Part shown: positions 21,072-28,323 of the stretch, in pieces
Numbering within the stretch: the first letter of the stretch is position 1
Layout of the letters: each line of letters starts with the position of its first letter
Assembly (NCBI RefSeq): GCF_964340395.1
Contig: NC_135557.1
Coordinates: forward strand, 17,514,730-17,544,729
DNA length: 30,000 nt
Source of the DNA: Glandiceps talaboti
Taxonomy: Eukaryota > Hemichordata > Enteropneusta > Spengelidae
Direction: 5' to 3'
Program-made: the position numbers and the translations under genes
The notes under the pieces: model-generated
Seen by the model: the letters and a program-made list of their open reading frames with translations, nothing else
Database searches by the model: none
Told to the model about the DNA's origin: nothing

Positions 21072-22157
21072 ATGACTATTTGGCTTAACGAGGAACACGG
21101 AATATGGGCAATGGAAGCTCTGGATTGTAATTGTCTTCTACGAGAGGATTCATTTTATGAAGCTTTACGTCAACATTGCGACCCAGCTGATTTAGAATTC
21201 TTACGTTTACAACGTATAGCTGCAACTCCTGCAAATGAAGACTACACACCCATTTTCGAGGATAGTGTTGAAATCAGCCCACGGAATATTAAGTATCTTT
21301 ATAATATGGATAAAGTAACATATCAAGGTATTATCAATGACCACGCAAATTTAGTCGAATATGCTTTAAAAAATTATAATTTACATTTCCCTTCTAATCC
21401 TTATCTTCATTGGAAGACATATGTCACCGCCACGGCTATAGAGCACTCCAAGCTAAATAGTTTGAAGGTTATCTTAGCCTATTTTTCAAAAAATAATACT
21501 CCTTGGCATTCGCTGAGAATTGACGTGCTTTGTTATGCATTATTCATGTGCTATAATTATCGAAGTTTAGGTACTTTTGGAAATCATGATGAAAAATTCC
21601 GTAAAGCACATGAAGTATTAATATATGTCATGTCATGTGTGCAGGCGCGCACAAAATTATCACAGGCTCTTTTCAATTCCATGCTTAAAGCTGAATCATT
21701 ACAATCATATTTTGAACCCCTAATTCCATATTTTAACCAACCAGATGACTTGTTTGCTTTATGTGTCTTTAAGATAAGAGACTGTATTTCTTTAGGAAGA
21801 AATCCAAAGTTTTATGGAGGTACCATCAAATTGTCACAATCAAAACGTGACGCCGGCCGTCTTGTATCACAATTACCTCTCCCCAAAAGAATCCAACAAG
21901 CCATATTAGATTCACATGATATTTTTACCGCTACAACTTTTCCTACAAATCCGGATGAACCACATCGTTACACTTATAAGTTCTACAATAGCCAATGTGG
22001 CAGATTCACTGAATATGAAAATTCTGAAGATCATGGTGAAAATTGTGATTGCTTAAATTTAACATCTTTGGACAACATATATGTTACACCATATTATAAC
22101 GCATATTTATTTCCACCAATTGATGACACATATTTATTTCCTCACAAAGGACAATAA
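21072..22157 (+). CDS. Accessory ORF3 (361 aa), possible ankyrin-like/SOCS-box protein; function unknown
   Basis: Not recognised as any retroelement protein. The ATG has A at -3. There is no signal peptide or membrane segment, so it is probably intracellular. Residues 83-106 and 114-143 look like worn ankyrin repeats (INDHANLVEYALK; TAIEHSKLNSLKVILAYF), followed by further helices. LFALCVFKI (227-235) fits the Elongin-C-binding BC box LxxxCxxx-hydrophobic, though the residue before Leu is Asp rather than the usual small one. VSQLPLPKRIQQAI (265-278) fits the Cullin-5 box, hydrophobic-xxLP-hydrophobic-Pxx-hydrophobic. The spacing between the two is about 20 residues longer than in a compact SOCS box. 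The C-terminus (about 285-361) is Tyr/Pro/Asp-rich with CDC at 325-327. It lies between pol and env and is intact, which argues for a retained role. Inference: an adaptor that could recruit a host Cul5-Elongin ubiquitin ligase. Confidence 0.8.
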   Translation: MTIWLNEEHGIWAMEALDCNCLLREDSFYEALRQHCDPADLEFLRLQRIAATPANEDYTPIFEDSVEISPRNIKYLYNMDKVTYQGIINDHANLVEYALKNYNLHFPSNPYLHWKTYVTATAIEHSKLNSLKVILAYFSKNNTPWHSLRIDVLCYALFMCYNYRSLGTFGNHDEKFRKAHEVLIYVMSCVQARTKLSQALFNSMLKAESLQSYFEPLIPYFNQPDDLFALCVFKIRDCISLGRNPKFYGGTIKLSQSKRDAGRLVSQLPLPKRIQQAILDSHDIFTATTFPTNPDEPHRYTYKFYNSQCGRFTEYENSEDHGENCDCLNLTSLDNIYVTPYYNAYLFPPIDDTYLFPHKGQ

Positions 22158-22374
22158 ACACTATTGACTAGAATTTCGAACATCTCTCAAATTCTTCGTA
22201 TACCTCACATAAATTGTTATCTCCATATCCGTCATGCTCTGACCTTATATGGTAAAATAACTTCTGACTATCCTCAGCCTCGCTTTCAAAATCACACAAG
22301 TAAATATTTCTTAAATATCTTACGTGGTCACATCATTAAATGATAACATTGATTAGCTCACTTCATCGATCACC
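22158..22374 (+). other. Gap between ORF3 and env with a candidate env splice acceptor
   Basis: cttctgactatcctcag gives a good pyrimidine tract plus CAG, with AG at 22276-22277, 97 bases before the env ATG. Between them one ATG (22340) opens a short out-of-frame ORF that overlaps the env start. Joining a leader donor near 14854 or 14877 to this site would make an env message. Confidence 0.5.
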
Positions 22375-24927
22375 ATGGACCGGAGAACATTTCTGTTTAC
22401 AATGCTAAAGGCAACAGTCTTCTTCTATGTCATGCTTTTTCCATTATTATATGCAAAAAGTGACTCGGATTATGACTTCATGGCCACAGATGATGTACAA
22501 CGTCTAAATTATGGTGTGATTTTCGAAAAGGTAGCAGTCATTGAAGCTTCTGCTAGCAGTTGGTCACTCACTATAGCGGTTCCATGGCTGGATATACACG
22601 AGATTGTGAAAGTTACATCAACATTTCAGCATAAACAGGTGTGTCTTTTAAATATTACTGATGCTATGTGTGATGAATTCTCTGCTTCCATCAAGACGTT
22701 AAACTATCGCATAAAGTACAAGCTGAAAGAGTTACGTCATTACTTAAATGAACTAGATCGACTTTCATCATTCAAGTATGGAAATAAGGGATTTGATAAT
22801 GGTTATAATTCAGAACGAAAGACCAGGTCAATTTTGCCAATAATTGGGCAAATTTCTAAAACTCTATTTGGAACAGCAACAACGAAAGATGTCTCGATTT
22901 TAGCACGTCATATTTCATCAGTTGAACAAGAACTAGCAAATCAACGTACAGGATTACGTCATTTTAGTGCTGACCTGAGTTCCGTACTCAAGATTACAAA
23001 TCGACGAATTGACAATTTGTGGTCTTCTGTCAATAACACTTTTTCAACGGTAGAACAATTGACTCTTGCAGTAGCAGACATTGAACGACTCCGATTACAA
23101 ACACAGCGACAGGACCATAGTTATCATCTTTCAAATGATCAATTTCATCGTTATATGTTACTTTTAAATGCTCTGGATGATAGATCACGTACATTGGATG
23201 TTTTAATAGCCAAAGCTACAGAACGTTTAATTGGTATGCAAACCTTGCTGGAAGGCTATTTACCACCAGAATTTGTCTCTTCCAAACTTTTAGAAAATTC
23301 ACTGCAAAAGTTACAAGACAACTTTCAGAAAAAATATTCACAATATCATTTGTGTCACGAAACCGCATCATATTATCACCGTCAAAAAGGAGCTACTTTT
23401 TATAGAAACGGCCACAATATTTACATCAATATTCCAGTACCTTTATGTCGTCATTCATTGATTTTCGATGTATTTAAGGTAATTCATTTGCCAATTCCTT
23501 CCTTTCCATCAGTAGCACAAAATACAAACGGAACTGCGATTTCACAATCTGTTACTGTCTTAAATAACTTGCCAAATTATTTTGCAATACAGCGAAATGG
23601 AGATTATTTTCTAGAAATGTCAACAGCTGAATTTCAAACATGTCAAGGTTTATCCATTCTTATTTGTCAACCACTTACAATTTTGAAACCAGACTTACCA
23701 TCATGTGCTCGTGCAGTATTATTGAATCAACATTCTAAAGTCTTGAAATGGTGTAATCCTCAAATAATTGTTCGTCACACAGGCATTCAAAGAGCCCAGG
23801 TGCTGCGAAATTCGCAAGTATTAATTCAGGGTTATTCATCAGATTGGCATCTTTCTTGTAATGATGCAATATTGCAGAAAATTGAAAAGTGTCATTTTTG
23901 TGTGATCACGATACCTTGCGGTTGTTTACTATTCTCAAAAAAATACTACATAGATACCTTGGGAAATAGTTGCCAACAAGATCATGATATCGTATATAGT
24001 CATACTTTGAATATTCCGGTTCTTATGTCTTTATATAGTACAGCCCTTCCTACTTTGAAATTATCTACCTTAAGCGACAATCCTACATCAGTTCAATTGC
24101 CAGATGTACAAATATTAGAGACTGAGTGGAAACAAACTTTAAGCACAGAAAACGATATCAAAATTGATTTGAATCGTGCTGCCACTATGCTTCGTGATAA
24201 TTCCAAAGTCTTTCTTACTCCTATGGATCAATTTCGGCAGGAGAACATAAACTTTAATGATGATCCATCAGTATTTACAATGTTTCCAAATTCAATTTGG
24301 GTGACCCTAGCATTATCGTGTGTTAACTTGGCATTGTCCATATATCTGATGTGGAAAATGAGAAATTTTAGTATAGCGTTGCAAATCTTATTGGCCAAAA
24401 GAGTTGAAGCGCAGGAAATTTCTTGGTTCATATCTACAAACCCATCCCCTACAAAACCATTTGAACCTCCACATAACACCGATTATATTAAATATATTGT
24501 TGAGGCAATATGTATTTTTGCTCTCTGTATCATATTTATGATTACTTATAAGTACTGCCTACATGCCATTAAACAATATTGGCACAAACTGATGGTTAAG
24601 ACAACGGCTTCTGAGGCCAGTCCAATTGATCATGAAATGCATGTCATCCCGATATTGCCTACTATTTCAGATCATCCTATGTGTGATTCTAGTAAGGACA
24701 TGACCTCTTTGCCTAGTTGCACAATTCATGACAACCCTTTACAGGGCCCCTTCATTCATGAAGATGCTAGACTCGTAAACAGTAGATTAAGTGGTGTGAC
24801 GACAGACATCCACGCTAGCAACGGTAACGACATTAGCCGACAGACTAGTGCAACTGCGACTCCACTTCAACCTCAAAACTCTATTCCGAAATGTGACCCC
24901 TTGAACTTGACATGGTTTACAATTTAA
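22375..24927 (+). CDS. env: Envelope glycoprotein, baculovirus-F/errantivirus type (850 aa)
   Basis: Predicted class I fusion glycoprotein of the particle surface. The ATG sits in a near-perfect Kozak context (caccATGg). A signal peptide covers about residues 1-27 (FLFTMLKATVFFYVMLFPLL). A furin-type site R-K-T-R ends at R151, followed by a hydrophobic fusion-peptide-like segment, SILPIIGQISKTLFGTAT, that resembles the F-protein family. Coiled-coil-like heptads follow (about 173-245). N-glycosylation sites include N93, N220 and N385. The middle is Cys-rich (about 423-533). One transmembrane helix is at about 641-660; a second strongly hydrophobic segment at about 705-731 is unusual for this family. 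A tail of about 120 residues follows. The reading frame is intact. Confidence 0.9.
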   Translation: MDRRTFLFTMLKATVFFYVMLFPLLYAKSDSDYDFMATDDVQRLNYGVIFEKVAVIEASASSWSLTIAVPWLDIHEIVKVTSTFQHKQVCLLNITDAMCDEFSASIKTLNYRIKYKLKELRHYLNELDRLSSFKYGNKGFDNGYNSERKTRSILPIIGQISKTLFGTATTKDVSILARHISSVEQELANQRTGLRHFSADLSSVLKITNRRIDNLWSSVNNTFSTVEQLTLAVADIERLRLQTQRQDHSYHLSNDQFHRYMLLLNALDDRSRTLDVLIAKATERLIGMQTLLEGYLPPEFVSSKLLENSLQKLQDNFQKKYSQYHLCHETASYYHRQKGATFYRNGHNIYINIPVPLCRHSLIFDVFKVIHLPIPSFPSVAQNTNGTAISQSVTVLNNLPNYFAIQRNGDYFLEMSTAEFQTCQGLSILICQPLTILKPDLPSCARAVLLNQHSKVLKWCNPQIIVRHTGIQRAQVLRNSQVLIQGYSSDWHLSCNDAILQKIEKCHFCVITIPCGCLLFSKKYYIDTLGNSCQQDHDIVYSHTLNIPVLMSLYSTALPTLKLSTLSDNPTSVQLPDVQILETEWKQTLSTENDIKIDLNRAATMLRDNSKVFLTPMDQFRQENINFNDDPSVFTMFPNSIWVTLALSCVNLALSIYLMWKMRNFSIALQILLAKRVEAQEISWFISTNPSPTKPFEPPHNTDYIKYIVEAICIFALCIIFMITYKYCLHAIKQYWHKLMVKTTASEASPIDHEMHVIPILPTISDHPMCDSSKDMTSLPSCTIHDNPLQGPFIHEDARLVNSRLSGVTTDIHASNGNDISRQTSATATPLQPQNSIPKCDPLNLTWFTI

Positions 24928-25800
24928 GGAACAATCGCTGGAATTTTGATGGTTAACAGTTATCAAATTTAATGAACAATTAATTGTTTTAATGGTACCT
25001 ATTTTATTTTGACGTCTAATTAGATTTAATTAAGGACTTTTAGTCTCTGAACATTGAGATAACTTTCACACTGAAAATTGAGAGACAGTTGTGATCTCAA
25101 TACTTTAACTTTTAAATGTCTTTAAGGAACAAAGTTGTTGAGCTACTTTCAACTTTCACGTCATCATATTGACGTTTCTTTTCAGTTCCTCAATATTATT
25201 ATATGAAGACACAAACTTTTGAACTCTTAACATTTTCAACTCTAATTGTTGAAATGAATTTGAACTCTTAGACTCTCGGACAGTTTTGAACTTTTACAAG
25301 TTCACATGAAACATTTTGACGATTTAAATTTTCAATTAAGAACAATTTTGCAACTCTTTTTGCCTTTTATAATTAAGAATTATTTAAGATAATTAAGTTA
25401 ATTAAGCTAAATAAGTGAATTTTGTGAACAAATTTTGATCGATATTACAAAACCTTTGTCTCACGACATCTCAACAAACCCTTTTACCATTTCTTTGGCA
25501 TTTAAGCTATCTTCACATTTCCGACTTTCCAAATTTTTACGGATTATCAGGTTTTTACCTTAAAAAAAAAAAAAAAAAAAAAAAAAAATTCCTTCTTTAC
25601 TTTATATTTATCAAACTTTACTTGACTTGATGTATGATATAAACTATACGGGCTCGTCTGTCCTCAATAATCTCTTTGACAGTATGTGACCTTCATCTTT
25701 CGGTACCATCACTTTCGCTCTTCCCAATATTTTGTAACCTAAATTAGCTTCTCTTACAATTAGGCTGGTTACGTGTTTTGGGGACAAAACATATTTTGAC
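24928..25800 (+). other. 3' non-coding region of the retroelement
   Basis: 873 bp, AT-rich, without a coding frame. It holds a run of 27 A (25562-25588), recurring attttgacg/atattgacg motifs at about 25006, 25168, 25314 and 25793, and several short inverted matches of the aactttcaac/gttgaaa kind. No tandem array or known transport element was recognised. Confidence 0.55.
25562..25588 (+). repeat. Internal A27 homopolymer in the retroelement
   Basis: Twenty-seven uninterrupted A, about 220 bp before the 3' LTR. It is not preceded by an AATAAA hexamer. Confidence 0.95.
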
Positions 25801-25811
25801 GGGGGGAATGG
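25801..25811 (+). other. Polypurine tract
   Basis: ggggggaatgg lies directly against the 3' LTR, apart from a single T after ggggggaa. It is the expected primer site for plus-strand DNA synthesis. Confidence 0.85.
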
Positions 25812-26525
25812 TGTTACGAGTCACAAAATAAACATTTAAGATTTGATAATTCCTCTGTTGACAAAAGACACAAGTGATAAGGTCACATTGATTAATGAGA
25901 CAGAGCCGGGTCAAGTAATGTTATTCTATCCTAATGAGTAGAGGTCACATGTCATCTTAGAGTGATAAATTGTGTCCCAATTGAATCAACAGCTGTCTAG
26001 CTAGAATTATTTAGCACGGGTCAATAAACTGGCTATTGCTGAATTGAATTAATTATATTAATAAACATTTACTAAATAAGGTTAAGAGAGAATCTTTTGT
26101 TGTAAACAATTTGTTTGTTAACCATATTTGTAATACGGAATGAACGATGTTTTAAATAAAAATGTTGATGACGTATGCGTTTGAAGTAGCTGTGGAATTC
26201 GCTATTCCGGAGACTAAGTCAGTTGGCGACTGAAGTGAAGAGCGATACCAGCGGGTTCTTGAGAAATTGTGAGCTGAGCTGAAATTACTTGAAAGAACTT
26301 TGACAATTAACTGTAATTGACTGGAACTGAGGCGAATAGCTCCCTATGCTGCAAATCGTATAAGTCATTCAACACAAAAGTAATATTTGTGTCCTTGTGA
26401 GTTTCTTCTTTTTACAGAGCACTGTTTCGTGAAATCGGTACCTCTCAGATTGCTATCCGGGCGAGTCCAAAGTTTACCGCTGAATACGGGTCAACGTTGC
26501 AGCTACCAAATTCAGCGTTGTAACA
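25812..26525 (+). repeat. 3' LTR
   Basis: Matches 14094-14807 over 714 bases with no difference seen. It carries the same AATAAA hexamers and the same acceptor-like sequence (AG at 26416-26417). Confidence 0.97.
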
Positions 26526-26529
26526 TTAT
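26526..26529. repeat. Target site duplication, right copy (TTAT)
   Basis: Pairs with 14090-14093. It is followed by ctcgaga, which completes the interrupted palindromic unit. Confidence 0.85.
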
Positions 26530-26536
26530 CTCGAGA

Positions 26537-27338
26537 ATGTTTTATTTGTTTGATTCTGTAAGTATCCCTAATGGGATATGACTTTTAAGGAACTTTGATA
26601 TGGTTTTATAGGCAGTAAGTATTAACGCCTACCAAACATGTGTTTACCCATAGCAATACATGGTATTTCGGTTTTCTCGCGATATAACAAAGTGCCCAAG
26701 GGTGCACGAGTGGCACCCATCAGATATGCTAACAGGACACCTTTCTGGGGTGGAATCTGCAAAAAATATCATATAACTCACAATGCAAGGTTAACCCCTA
26801 AAAACCGCAAAAAAAACACCTCTGGCAAGTGGACTAACTGTAATGTTTTATGAAACTTCAATGTAAAAAGAATTGTTGATGAGACCAAAACTGGCTGGTC
26901 ACTACACAGATTTAATTATGACACAGACACTCACTCACTTCACTCAGACGGTAAACAAACAACTCCACATTTGATGTTTAATTAGCATCTAGAACACAAT
27001 GCAACTTTACAACTTTGTTTATTATACCAGATTAGATATCCCACATTGTCCCTATCCTGAAGACTCTACTTAAAACTCCACTGGTGAAATGTACACTAAT
27101 TAAACATCAAGGTGGGAAAGATTACACTGTGATCAATAGAGAAACTTTCTGCTATTGTATGTAGTTTTAGCACAGCTTGAGACGGCATAAGAGATACACT
27201 TGGTCGAACATTGTTGTATAGCTATGCTTCCTGTGAATTCCATTCCAGTTCTTAACGAACCTGGCTGCTATTCGTTAAATTTTGTCTAGCAATGCAAATT
27301 GGCTTGTCATGCACCTTGAAATAAATGGTACCAGGTAT
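26537..27338. other. Non-coding between retroelement and NHL gene
   Basis: About 800 bp with no gene recognised. A small hairpin (gggtgc/gcaccc, 7-base loop) lies near 26700-26718. TTTATT at 27018-27023 reads AATAAA on the minus strand, about 315 bases past the NHL stop, and is a candidate polyadenylation signal for that gene. Confidence 0.5.
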
Positions 27339-28280
27339 TTATAAATCTATGAATCTGACAAGATTGTGCTGGTGTTCAGTGAAGGCCAATCGCCGAGGCC
27401 CATTCCTGCTAACAGCTATGGCATAAGGCCTGCCGAATTCTGCCAAAGTGGTCTCCGATATGTATTTACCATAACTGTCGTATTTGATAACTTTCTGTTG
27501 ATTTGGATCACACACGTACACGTTGTCTTCACCATCGATGTCGATGCCTGTGGGGCCGTGTATCCTGCCTTGGGCGATGTCGTCATTCCCAAACTCATAT
27601 AGAAACTCTCCATTCCAATCCGTCACCACAACGCGATCATTGCCCTGGTCGGAAACATAGATATGGTTCTTGCTATTAACGGCAAGAAATAAAGGCATAT
27701 TGAGGGTTGGGTGTTCTGTCCCCTTAAAATATACACCAAACAAACCAACTTCACTGCCATCCGTGGTGTATTTACGTATACCATACTTTTCATCACACCA
27801 CTCTGTCACCAAAATACAACCATCTTTGGTGAGGGCAATTCCTCGTGGTTGCCGATTATCCTTTTTACCAAAGTTAAAGACGACCTTGCTTCCATTCGAT
27901 ATAAGGACTTGTTCGTTGACTTCGTCAATGACATAGTAGCTACCATCATTTGAAACAATGACATCCATTGGACCCGTTGGTTCAAAGTCATCATCAGAGC
28001 TAGTTCCACTCTTCACTTTACACTTGATGATTCTCTTGCAGTTTCCATCCCAATCAACCACCTGTACTCGATGGTTATCATGGTCTGCTACCACAAGGTC
28101 CCCCTCTTCATTAATTGCCAACCCGAGCGGTAATTTGAAATGTCCAGGAGGTGAAACACTACTGGCAAAGCCGAACGTAGAATCGAGATGCAAGTGTCGA
28201 GTCAGCTTTTTTGTTTTTCCTCTGATGACGGTACCAATTTCGGTCAATGTTTCTTCAACTTTCTCTAATACATGTTCCAT
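27339..28280 (-). CDS. NHL-repeat beta-propeller protein (TRIM2/3/71-like C-terminal domain), 313 aa
   Basis: Six NHL blades can be counted: about residues 48-80 (LPLGLAINEEGDLVVADHDN), 99-130, 144-175, 194-226, 241-272 and 283-312, enough for a closed six-blade propeller. NHL propellers bind RNA or protein partners. The N-terminal 40 residues are helical and basic, and no RING, B-box or filamin domain is encoded here, unlike full TRIM-NHL proteins. The start is ATG 28280-28278. The frame stays open upstream to 28323, and an acceptor-like tatacag lies 6 bases before the ATG, so upstream exons with the RING/B-box part could be spliced on. Otherwise it is an intronless NHL-only gene; such genes are common in invertebrates with expanded TRIM-NHL families. 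Target and function are unknown. Confidence 0.85.
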   Translation of the reverse strand: MEHVLEKVEETLTEIGTVIRGKTKKLTRHLHLDSTFGFASSVSPPGHFKLPLGLAINEEGDLVVADHDNHRVQVVDWDGNCKRIIKCKVKSGTSSDDDFEPTGPMDVIVSNDGSYYVIDEVNEQVLISNGSKVVFNFGKKDNRQPRGIALTKDGCILVTEWCDEKYGIRKYTTDGSEVGLFGVYFKGTEHPTLNMPLFLAVNSKNHIYVSDQGNDRVVVTDWNGEFLYEFGNDDIAQGRIHGPTGIDIDGEDNVYVCDPNQQKVIKYDSYGKYISETTLAEFGRPYAIAVSRNGPRRLAFTEHQHNLVRFIDL

Positions 28281-28323
28281 TATGCGCTGTATAAATCCAC
28301 TATATTGTAATAACTTATAGGCC

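Larger units (their letters stand above)
14094..26525 (+). mobile_element. Complete env-bearing, chromodomain-bearing Ty3/gypsy-type LTR retroelement, 12,432 bp
   Basis: Two 714-bp LTRs, identical by eye, flank gag, pol, an extra ORF and env, all open and on the plus strand. Protease-RT-RNase H-integrase order and the motifs TLDMTSG, YIDD and DD35E place it in Metaviridae/Ty3-gypsy. The env gene is of the F type known from insect errantiviruses and baculoviruses. It is long for the group because of the extra ORF (21072-22157), non-coding stretches of 563, 217 and 884 bp, and long LTRs. Identical LTRs mean a recent insertion. It interrupts a palindromic minisatellite. Gag and Pol appear linked by a -1 frameshift; ORF3 and Env probably come from spliced RNAs. 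Confidence 0.96.

Noticed and set aside
14094-26525. Vertebrate-type endogenous retrovirus
   Set aside because: RT, integrase, GPF/chromodomain order, 4-bp target duplication and F-type Env point to Ty3/gypsy (Metaviridae), not Retroviridae.
27366-28320. Plus-strand ORFs across the NHL gene
   Set aside because: They are shadows of the minus-strand NHL coding sequence.
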